DNA from: Enterococcus lactis
GTDB lineage: Bacteria > Bacillota > Bacilli > Lactobacillales > Enterococcaceae
Reading direction: 5' to 3'
DNA length: 64,000 nucleotides
Assembly (NCBI RefSeq): GCF_015751045.1
Contig: NZ_BNJW01000002.1
Span: 1 to 64,000, forward strand
Positions 58,038 to 64,000 of the stretch are shown here, piece by piece. The position numbers and the translations under genes were made by a program. Positions within the stretch are counted from its first letter, which is position 1; every line of letters starts with the position of its first letter. The notes under the pieces are model-generated. The model ran no database searches. It was given only the letters and a program-made list of their open reading frames with translations, and was not told where the DNA came from.

Positions 58038-58616
58038 CTACATTGATCCTTTGAACACGCCGCTATTTTTGATGAAGTAATCCGCACCTGAATAGATAGT
58101 AAAGATCAGACAAGCATAAAGCATGATTTGGTCTACTGGAATACCGATCAGATTGAATGGGATATTATTGATAAACAGCAAGATAATAGCAACCATTTGT
58201 GTAGCCGTCTTGACTTTTCCCGGCCAAGCAGCAGCCATGACTTCTCCATGTTCGACAAGTAGTAAACGTAAGCCTGTGACGGCTAATTCGCGGCAGACAA
58301 TAATCGCGACTACCCAACCTGGGGCCTTTCCTTGGTCAACCAACATGATAAAAGCGGTCATAACTAGCATTTTATCTGCCAGTGGGTCCGCAAACTTGCC
58401 AAAGTTAGTGACAAGACCTCGTGCACGGGCAATTTTTCCGTCTAACCAGTCTGTGATGCTGGCTAATGCAAAAATAACTGCGCCTACTAGCTGCGTAACA
58501 GCCAGTGTGGTGTCCCCTACGTTAAGTTGTCCCCAATCTAACGGTAATCCTACAACCAAAATGAAAATCGGGATCATACAAATTCTAAGTACAGTTAATT
58601 TATTTGGTAAATTCAC
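58038..58616 (-). CDS. pgsA: CDP-diacylglycerol-glycerol-3-phosphate phosphatidyltransferase
   Basis: PgsA makes phosphatidylglycerol phosphate, the committed step to PG and cardiolipin. The 192-residue membrane protein has the CDP-alcohol motif D-W-L-D-G...A-R...G...D...D (about residues 60-85). Its product is the substrate of MprF, 6 kb away. It lies between rodZ and cinA as in B. subtilis. Confidence 0.96.
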   Translation of the reverse strand: MNLPNKLTVLRICMIPIFILVVGLPLDWGQLNVGDTTLAVTQLVGAVIFALASITDWLDGKIARARGLVTNFGKFADPLADKMLVMTAFIMLVDQGKAPGWVVAIIVCRELAVTGLRLLLVEHGEVMAAAWPGKVKTATQMVAIILLFINNIPFNLIGIPVDQIMLYACLIFTIYSGADYFIKNSGVFKGSM

Positions 58617-58743
58617 ATTATCGACTCCTTTCTTCCCTATTCTACGTGACTATCCGCGAAGTTTCCACCGATATTATTTACTTTTCCGAACGAATTTATT
58701 CAACGGAGCATTTTTATTGAATCTGATCTTTTGGAAATAACGA

Positions 58744-58785
58744 AGAAGGACCGCGACACAGATTTGTCACGATCCTTCTTTTTTA
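58744..58785. terminator. Hairpin between rodZ and pgsA
   Basis: GAAGGACCGCGACACA and TGTCACGATCCTTC form a long stem with G-U pairs. The T tract is on the plus-strand side, although the only gene ending here (rodZ) is on the minus strand. The stem shares the TGTGACA core with the hairpins of the intergenic elements. Confidence 0.65.
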
Positions 58786-58824
58786 TGCCTACAAGTAAAT
58801 AGATGAATAAACTCATTTGTACGA

Positions 58825-59709
58825 TCACTCTGCGTATTGGAGAGTCAGGTTCACATTTTTAGGACTCTGATTGTTTTCCCCTGGATTAACTGGTACGGAT
58901 TCTCCATTCGCTTTGATCGTCGCATTGCTTGCTGCACCGATCGTAATGGTCGCATTGGCCGCTGTTTCCGGTAACACGGTACTTTGTGTTTCATTTGCTG
59001 CCAGTATGCCTTGATAAACATAAGCATTGTCTACTAGCACACCGATCCACACACGATTGACAGCGGTAAACTCAAGAGTGACAGGCTTGGTAGCATCTGT
59101 AATATTTACTGCGATGGCACTACCGGAATCCTCTCCTGCAGCTATTGCCATTTTCTTTTCTTCACTTGATTCTGTTGTTGACTCTACTGTAGAAGACTCT
59201 TGGGTCTGCGTGCTTTTCTCTGAGGAAGAGGACTCCTCGACTGATCCTTCTACTTTGAGCGAAGAAGCTGTATCGCCGATTATTGGATCAGCTTGACGAT
59301 CTTGCCAAGTCATATAGCCTACGACAACGACGATCGCCAAAGCAACCAATCCTAATAAAATGACAGGAAGACTTGTCCAAAAACGACTTGGATGCGATTC
59401 TTCTTGATGTATTGCTTTTCTGGAAGTACTTACTGTTTCAGGCTGCGGACGTTCAGGGACCGATCCTGTCAATTTGCTTTTTCCATCAAAAACATCGACT
59501 AAATGGTCTCCATCTTCTCCTACAGCTTCAGCATATTGCCTAATAAACGCCCGTACGTAAAACTTACCAGGCAATTGATCAAAATCATCATTGTCGATTG
59601 CTTCCAAATAACGTTTTTGAATTTTTGTAATCTGCTGTAATTCATCTAAAGATATCTTTTTATTCAGGCGTGCTTGCCGTAATTTTTCTCCGATGGTTTC
59701 AAAAGCCAC
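58825..59709 (-). CDS. rodZ: RodZ-like cytoskeletal protein (YmfM)
   Basis: RodZ links the elongation machinery to the membrane. The protein has an N-terminal HTH_25 domain (IGEKLRQARLNKKISLDELQ and the YLEAIDNDDFDQLP region), a membrane helix in the middle (SLPVILLGLVALAIVVVVGY), a Ser/Glu-rich linker and a C-terminal DUF4115 beta domain. I chose GTG at 59709 (294 aa), with GGAG about 11 bases upstream. The open frame continues to a TTG at 59760 without a ribosome site there. An ATG 5 bases upstream of the GTG is in another frame and stops after 17 codons. Confidence 0.85.
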   Translation of the reverse strand: MAFETIGEKLRQARLNKKISLDELQQITKIQKRYLEAIDNDDFDQLPGKFYVRAFIRQYAEAVGEDGDHLVDVFDGKSKLTGSVPERPQPETVSTSRKAIHQEESHPSRFWTSLPVILLGLVALAIVVVVGYMTWQDRQADPIIGDTASSLKVEGSVEESSSSEKSTQTQESSTVESTTESSEEKKMAIAAGEDSGSAIAVNITDATKPVTLEFTAVNRVWIGVLVDNAYVYQGILAANETQSTVLPETAANATITIGAASNATIKANGESVPVNPGENNQSPKNVNLTLQYAE

Positions 59710-59781
59710 TCGTTCATCTTCTCCAGTCTGTTTGATTCTCCGAAGCATCTGCTGTTGCAACGAAAGACGTTATGTTTGGTG

Positions 59782-59806
59782 GCTGTGACAAAAGTCGTGT
59801 CACAGC
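59782..59806. repeat. Hairpin at the head of repeat copy C
   Basis: GCTGTGACA (59782-59790) and TGTCACAGC (59798-59806) form a 9-bp stem. The left arm with its flank, GGCTGTGACAAAAG, matches the inverted tail of copy C (GGTTGTGACAGAAG) at 12 of 14 bases, so it may be a terminal inverted repeat. Confidence 0.75.
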
Positions 59807-59820
59807 TCCTTTTACCGTAT

Positions 59821-59940
59821 AAACGGCGTTCCAGAAGTAGCTTCTTCGGCAATAAGCCGAAATATCACAAAAATTTGAGAAGCAATTTTCATAAATTCCT
59901 TCTTATTTCTTGAAGCTGACCACTTCTGTCACAACCTCTT
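59821..59940 (+). repeat. Intergenic element, copy C (full length)
   Basis: It starts AAACGGCGTTCCAG and ends CTTCTGTCACAACCTCTT. Inside are two small perfect hairpins, AGAAG/CTTCT and TTCGGC/GCCGAA, followed by the conserved body. It lies between ymfH and rodZ. The other bases of this gap (59941-60116) hold an AAGTCT/AGACTT dyad near 60074 and nothing else I can identify. Confidence 0.8.
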
Positions 59941-60116
59941 TGATTACTTCGTTTGATTTTATTTTAATATAAGTTGATTAAAAGAGAGCATGATTTGTTT
60001 TATTTTCTCATTAATATTTCCAACACATCTAAGAATACCACAAAAGCTGGTTTTGGAGGAGGTTCCTGCTACAAGTCTAAAACGAAATTTAAGACTTTTC
60101 TCCATAAAATACTGGT

Positions 60117-61409
60117 TTATTTTGGTCTCATATAAAACTCACTGAAGGCCTCTTCACTTATAAATGCTTCTCCAGCTGCCAGTACGTCTTTCATTTGGAT
60201 CGAATCGATGATTTCAGGAAGATCAAATAATGTTCGATCACCAAATAAACTTTGCGTAAATTGATTAGCAATATATTCGATTGAATTCAATGATTGGAAA
60301 TATTGTCCAAGCATTTTCTTCTTCAGCAAATCGAGATTCATTTCTGACACTTCAGGATCATCAGCGAATCCAAGAATGATTTCTTTGACTTTTTTTGCTG
60401 CTTTCTCTGGTTCATCCGTATCTCCGCTGAAGTCCGCAAAGTGAAATTCACGATCCAAGCTGAATTCAAAACCAAAGCTGTCATCGATAATTCCTTGATT
60501 GTACATAGCTAGATAGTTTCGAGAAGTATTACCTAAAATCATTTGAAACAACAGATTGATAGCTGTTTTATAACGTAGTAGTTCTGTTCCTTCTTGCGGC
60601 AATGTGTCTAATCCTTTAATACCCAGTACAAATTTATCTCGTGTGATGGCTGCTTCCAATGCACTTTGTTTGATGATTTCTTTTGTGTTTTCTGGGAAAT
60701 ACCGTACAATTTCTTGCTTTGGCGGGAAATTTTTTGCTTCTTGGTTTTCCCGAATAAGTTTCATCAATTTCTCAGGCTCCATCTTACCAACTACAAATAA
60801 AACCATATTGCTTGGCTGATAAAACGTCCGATAGCACGTATACAAGTCTTGAGCTGTAATTTTGTCGATACTTTCAACCGTGCCCGCAATATCGATATGC
60901 AACGGGTGTGCAGGATACAAGTTATTTAGTATACCAAAAAACATCCGCCAGTTAGGGTCGTCTTCATACATTTGGATTTCCTGACCGATGATTCCTTTTT
61001 CCTTGTTTACAGTTTCTTCTGTAAAGTAAGGTGCTTGTACGAAGTCGATCAGGGTCGTCAGATTCTTTTCTACCTGATCAGTCGTAGAGAACAGGTAACT
61101 AGTTTTCGTGAAACTCGTGAAAGCATTAGCGGAAGCACCTTGCTGTCCAAATAATTGAAAGACATCGCCGTCTTCTTTTTCAAACAGCTTGTGTTCTAAG
61201 AAATGAGCGATTCCATCTGGAACTTTCACTTTTTCTTTTTCGCCATAGGGAATAAATTCGTTATCGATCGAACCATAATTCGTACTGAACAAACCATATG
61301 TCTTGTGATAGTCGTTTTTAGGTAACAAATACACGGTCAAACCGTTTGGCAGTACTTCATGATAAAGCGTTTCATTGATTTGCTCATATTCTGTTTTATT
61401 CATTTGCAT
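60117..61409 (-). CDS. M16-family zinc peptidase (YmfH-like)
   Basis: The 430-residue product has the inverted zinc motif HxxEH as HFLEH (about residues 69-73), and the second Glu is expected near residue 150 in KEKGIIGQEIQMYED. It is the active partner of an M16 pair with the overlapping gene upstream. Substrates are unknown in enterococci. It overlaps that gene by 14 bases. Confidence 0.92.
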   Translation of the reverse strand: MQMNKTEYEQINETLYHEVLPNGLTVYLLPKNDYHKTYGLFSTNYGSIDNEFIPYGEKEKVKVPDGIAHFLEHKLFEKEDGDVFQLFGQQGASANAFTSFTKTSYLFSTTDQVEKNLTTLIDFVQAPYFTEETVNKEKGIIGQEIQMYEDDPNWRMFFGILNNLYPAHPLHIDIAGTVESIDKITAQDLYTCYRTFYQPSNMVLFVVGKMEPEKLMKLIRENQEAKNFPPKQEIVRYFPENTKEIIKQSALEAAITRDKFVLGIKGLDTLPQEGTELLRYKTAINLLFQMILGNTSRNYLAMYNQGIIDDSFGFEFSLDREFHFADFSGDTDEPEKAAKKVKEIILGFADDPEVSEMNLDLLKKKMLGQYFQSLNSIEYIANQFTQSLFGDRTLFDLPEIIDSIQMKDVLAAGEAFISEEAFSEFYMRPK

Positions 61410-62664
61410 TTCCTCCTGCTAAAAAGAAGATTGCTTGCAATTCGATTTGCTCAGCTACTTGTTGTATCTCTTTGATCGTTACACTCTCCATACGTTTCAA
61501 CCATTCTTCATCAGATAATTTTGTTTCCGGCAGCCAGCTGTCTAAAAAAGAAGCTTCGATTGCCGCTTGCGGAGAGTCTAGAGAAAGCAGGTATTGGTTT
61601 CTTAGCATCGCTTTTGTCTGAGCTAGTTCCAAATCTGTTATTTCACCGTTTCGTAAGCTTTCTAATTGCTCGTGAATCAGGCGAAGTACTTGATTTCGGT
61701 TTTTTTCATCGATACCGGTCTGAACACTCATGAACCCTCGGAATGTATCCACACTGCTAGAGGCATAATAAGCTAGACTTTCTTTCTCTCTCACATTCAT
61801 GAACAGTTTGGAGTGAGGAAACCCGCCAAATAAACCGTTGAAGACCATTAGCGCAAAACGTTCTGGCTCATCATAATACACATTTGTCTGATAAGCTAGA
61901 TTCAGCTTTGCTTGAACGATTGGCTCACGGACTTGTCGTTCCTTGACGATATTCACTTGAGGCTGGGTATAAAACAATTCTGGATGAGCTGTTTCACGCG
62001 GCTCAAATGGTAATTGCGCAACAGCTTCGGCTGCTTTGTCCGGATCAACATCGCCGACAACAAAAATGTCAATTTGATCGTTCGCCATCATTTCTTGATA
62101 GTAAGCCGCTAGCGAACGAGCAGTAATCTTGTCTAGTTCTTCCACTACGCCTAAACTTGGAATTTTTTGTTCCGGGCTGTTTTCAAAATAAAGTTCTTGC
62201 AGTGCATAGGAAGCAAAAGTTTGTTTATCTTCCTTCAAACTTTCCAAATAGAGACGCAGATTGTTCTTTTCCAAGTCAAACGTCAACTGATCAAACTGTT
62301 GATTTTTGATATTTGGATAAAATAAAACCTCTTTTAAAAAATCCACCGCTTGAGAGAAAAGGTTCGGATCATTGACATATTCGCCGTTCACAAAGCTGAT
62401 TCCTGCGTTTAGCCAATGCAAGTTCCCTTTTTTCCTTACTGATAGTCCGAAGCTTGCACCATAAAGCTCAGCAAGTTTCGCACTTAACTTTGTCTGATCC
62501 GGATAATTCAAACTATTTGTTTCCAGCATACTGCTGAGTAGTGAACGTTTTGTAATGACTTCTTGTTGCAGACGTGCAGTAAAACGGATAAAAATCCGAA
62601 TCGTTTTGTATTGTTTTGTTGGTAAGACATGAAGATTCACGCCTTCTGCCAATTGATACACCAT
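61396..62664 (-). CDS. M16-like protein without zinc motif (YmfF-like)
   Basis: The 422-residue product has the M16 fold signature along its length, but HxxEH is absent: the expected place reads RSLLSSMLETNS. It is therefore probably a non-catalytic partner of the next gene, as in other two-gene M16 systems. AAAGGAG lies 8 bases before ATG. Confidence 0.9.
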   Translation of the reverse strand: MVYQLAEGVNLHVLPTKQYKTIRIFIRFTARLQQEVITKRSLLSSMLETNSLNYPDQTKLSAKLAELYGASFGLSVRKKGNLHWLNAGISFVNGEYVNDPNLFSQAVDFLKEVLFYPNIKNQQFDQLTFDLEKNNLRLYLESLKEDKQTFASYALQELYFENSPEQKIPSLGVVEELDKITARSLAAYYQEMMANDQIDIFVVGDVDPDKAAEAVAQLPFEPRETAHPELFYTQPQVNIVKERQVREPIVQAKLNLAYQTNVYYDEPERFALMVFNGLFGGFPHSKLFMNVREKESLAYYASSSVDTFRGFMSVQTGIDEKNRNQVLRLIHEQLESLRNGEITDLELAQTKAMLRNQYLLSLDSPQAAIEASFLDSWLPETKLSDEEWLKRMESVTIKEIQQVAEQIELQAIFFLAGGNANE

Positions 62665-62688
62665 ATTTATATGCTCCTTTTCGTAGAT

Positions 62689-62726
62689 GATTGCCTCTTA
62701 CTCTTTTAGTAGGACAATCGGCCTTT
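62689..62726 (+). other. Hairpin in the leader of the M16 pair
   Basis: GATTG (62689-62693) and CAATC (62715-62719) close a stem with inner TACT/AGTA pairs. A T tract follows on the plus strand, though no plus gene ends here. It lies 25 bases upstream of the M16-like gene on the minus strand. The rest of the 250-base gap holds only promoter-like AT-rich sequence, including TATACT at 62879-62884 before mscL. Confidence 0.4.
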
Positions 62727-62914
62727 TTTACTTATGCATCTGCTTGAAATATATAAGTACAGGCAATTCGCCGATTTTTCTAAATGATGTTACACTTTAT
62801 AGTATAGCATAGAAGTTTTTTATCAAAAGGGACAGACGGCTAAAAGCGTATATCGTTTTTTTATTTTTTATTTTTCGATATACTAAAGACATACAAAAGA
62901 AGGGAGGGTCATTC

Positions 62915-63376
62915 ATGATCAAAGAATTCAGAGAGTTCATCATGCGTGGTGATGTCTTGGATCTTGCTGTCGGTGTTGTTATCGGGAGTGCGTTTACAAG
63001 TATCGTAAACCAAGTGGTACAAGGATTAATCACTCCGCTAATTGGTTGGATTGTCGCTATGATCACAGGAACTTCTGATTTAGAAGGAGCACTTTCAATT
63101 CTTGACTGGTCGCCGACAAAAGGTGTCACATTTGCGTTTGGTAACGTTATTAGTGCTATCATTACATTCCTGATTACTGGTTTTGTCTTATTCTTAGTTG
63201 TCAAAGCGGCAAACCGTGCGAAGAATTTACGCGCCAAAGAAGCAGAAGAAGAAGTGGAAGAAACACCTACTGCAGAAGATTATCTTAGTGACATACGCGA
63301 TCTTCTTGCCAAACAAGTGGCAGAAGACAATACGCATCCGGTAGAGCAAACAAATCTTTCAGATACTTCTAAATAA
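62915..63376 (+). CDS. mscL: Large-conductance mechanosensitive channel
   Basis: MscL opens under membrane tension and lets solutes out during osmotic downshock. The 153-residue protein starts MIKEFREFIMRGDVLDLAVGV and has two membrane helices (about 15-45 and 78-102). The C-terminus is a charged helix. GGGAGGG lies before ATG. It is somewhat longer than E. coli MscL because of the periplasmic loop and the acidic tail. Confidence 0.97.
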   Translation: MIKEFREFIMRGDVLDLAVGVVIGSAFTSIVNQVVQGLITPLIGWIVAMITGTSDLEGALSILDWSPTKGVTFAFGNVISAIITFLITGFVLFLVVKAANRAKNLRAKEAEEEVEETPTAEDYLSDIRDLLAKQVAEDNTHPVEQTNLSDTSK

Positions 63377-63381
63377 TGAAG

Positions 63382-63433
63382 AATCTAAAAAAAAGAAAGC
63401 CGATTTTCAGTGTCGGCTTTCTTTTTTTAGATT
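63382..63433. terminator. Bidirectional terminator, mscL and GNAT gene
   Basis: AAAGAAAGCCGA and TCGGCTTTCTTT form the core stem, extended by AATCTAAAA and TTTTAGATT. It lies between convergent genes. Confidence 0.93.
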
Positions 63434-63434
63434 C

Positions 63435-63881
63435 TTAACTTGTTACCTGTTCTTTTTTCATGTCGATATGCGGAATATCATCTTCCAAATACACATCTGA
63501 GATTGCCTTGAATCCAAAAGACTCATAAAAGGCCTGTAGATATTCTTGTGCACCGATCACAATTGGTTTTTCTGGAAATTTTTTCTGGATCATGTTGATC
63601 GTTTCTTGGACAATCTTTCTTCCTAAGCCGTCTTTACGGTTATTTTGATGAACAAGAACGCGACCAAAATGGATGCTCTCTGCTTCTTCATATACCCGCG
63701 TGTAGGCAAGGATCTTCCCATCAGTATCTTGGAAATACGTATGCCAAGCTTGTCCATCGATATCATCAACTTCTTGATAAGGGCACTGTTGCTCCACAAC
63801 AAAGACTGCAATCCGTTCTTTGACGATTGCATAAAACTCTGCTGTCGACAATTCTTCAAATTTCTTTACTTGGTATTCCAC
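63435..63881 (-). CDS. GNAT-family N-acetyltransferase (ElaA-like)
   Basis: The 148-residue product has the GNAT acetyl-CoA region as GRVLVHQNNRKDGLGRKIVQ and ends with YESFGFKAISDVYLEDDIPHIDM, typical of the ElaA group. Substrate unknown. I chose GTG at 63881, with GGAGG about 9 bases upstream; 17 codons before it lack a site. Confidence 0.88.
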   Translation of the reverse strand: MEYQVKKFEELSTAEFYAIVKERIAVFVVEQQCPYQEVDDIDGQAWHTYFQDTDGKILAYTRVYEEAESIHFGRVLVHQNNRKDGLGRKIVQETINMIQKKFPEKPIVIGAQEYLQAFYESFGFKAISDVYLEDDIPHIDMKKEQVTS

Positions 63882-63930
63882 TAAGTAAACGCCTCCTACT
63901 TTTTTATTATTAGCATACCGATTCATACAC

Positions 63931-63975
63931 AAAAAAGCAAACGAACCTTACGAATCTCAGGCTCGTTTGCTTTTT
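63931..63975. terminator. Terminator between the GNAT gene and the gene beyond the edge
   Basis: AAAAAGCAAACGA and TCGTTTGCTTTTT form a 13-bp stem with A and T tracts on both sides. It overlaps the stop codon of the gene that enters from the right. Confidence 0.85.
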
Positions 63976-64000
63976 AAACTGCTTCAGTTAAAAATTCGAT
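63974..64000 (-). CDS. 3' end of an unidentified gene (cut by window edge)
   Basis: The minus strand reads in frame I-E-F-L-T-E-A-V followed by TAA, right before a strong terminator. This suggests the C-terminus of a gene that lies mostly outside the window. Eight residues are too few to identify it. Confidence 0.4.
   Translation of the reverse strand: MEFLTEAV

Overview
The window is core chromosome of an enterococcus, most probably Enterococcus faecium or a very close relative. The first 133 bases are the reverse complement of the 5' end of a 16S rRNA gene whose V1 hairpin matches E. faecium as I remember it. The window also carries the E. faecium-type L,D-transpeptidase (Ldtfm), a SagA homologue whose catalytic residues fall at Cys443 and His494, and gene order typical of low-GC Firmicutes. 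I see no insertion sequence, prophage, tRNA or CRISPR array. Nearly all genes lie on the minus strand, like the rRNA operon. The plus-strand exceptions are ldh, ldtfm, pepF, an unknown gene at 40.8 kb, proC and mscL.

Layout: 0-0.8 kb, 16S 5' end, leader and a stack of tandem rRNA promoters. 0.8-15.9 kb, lysS, dusB, hslO, ftsH, hpt, tilS, an S1-domain gene, divIC, rqcP, a lipid flippase, mfd and pth (tRNA and proteostasis functions, division and repair). 16-24 kb, ldh, ldtfm, yebC, a VanZ-like gene, pepF and sagA (fermentation and cell wall). 24-37 kb, mreD, mreC, thiN, rpe, rsgA, prkC, stp, rsmB, fmt, def, priA, rpoZ and gmk (cell shape, wall-stress signalling, translation start, replication restart). 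37-42 kb, a small DUF1827 gene, yicC, a PC4/YdbC-like gene, a patatin, an unknown gene, and thiT under a TPP riboswitch. 42-49 kb, prs, glmU, purR and a zinc ABC transporter adcACB. 49-64 kb, ispE, mprF, proC, rny, recA, cinA, pgsA, rodZ, two M16 peptidase-like genes, mscL and a GNAT acetyltransferase.

Envelope functions recur: Ldtfm, SagA, MreCD, PrkC/Stp, GlmU, MprF, PgsA, RodZ and DivIC. Readable regulation includes four rRNA promoters, a TPP riboswitch whose terminator stem also contains the thiT Shine-Dalgarno, a Zur-type box over the adcA start region, a PurR box upstream of purR, a LexA-like box before recA and a cre-like site at ldh. The most interesting unexplained structure is a family of about 120-160 bp intergenic elements at 27.8, 37.2, 45.1 and 59.8 kb, with a doubtful member at 55.2 kb. 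They share a head (AAACGG), a conserved body, a tail (CACAACCTCTT) and hairpin or terminator sequence at the head end. One copy carries an exact internal deletion. They look like small non-coding mobile or regulatory repeats tied to gene 3' ends.
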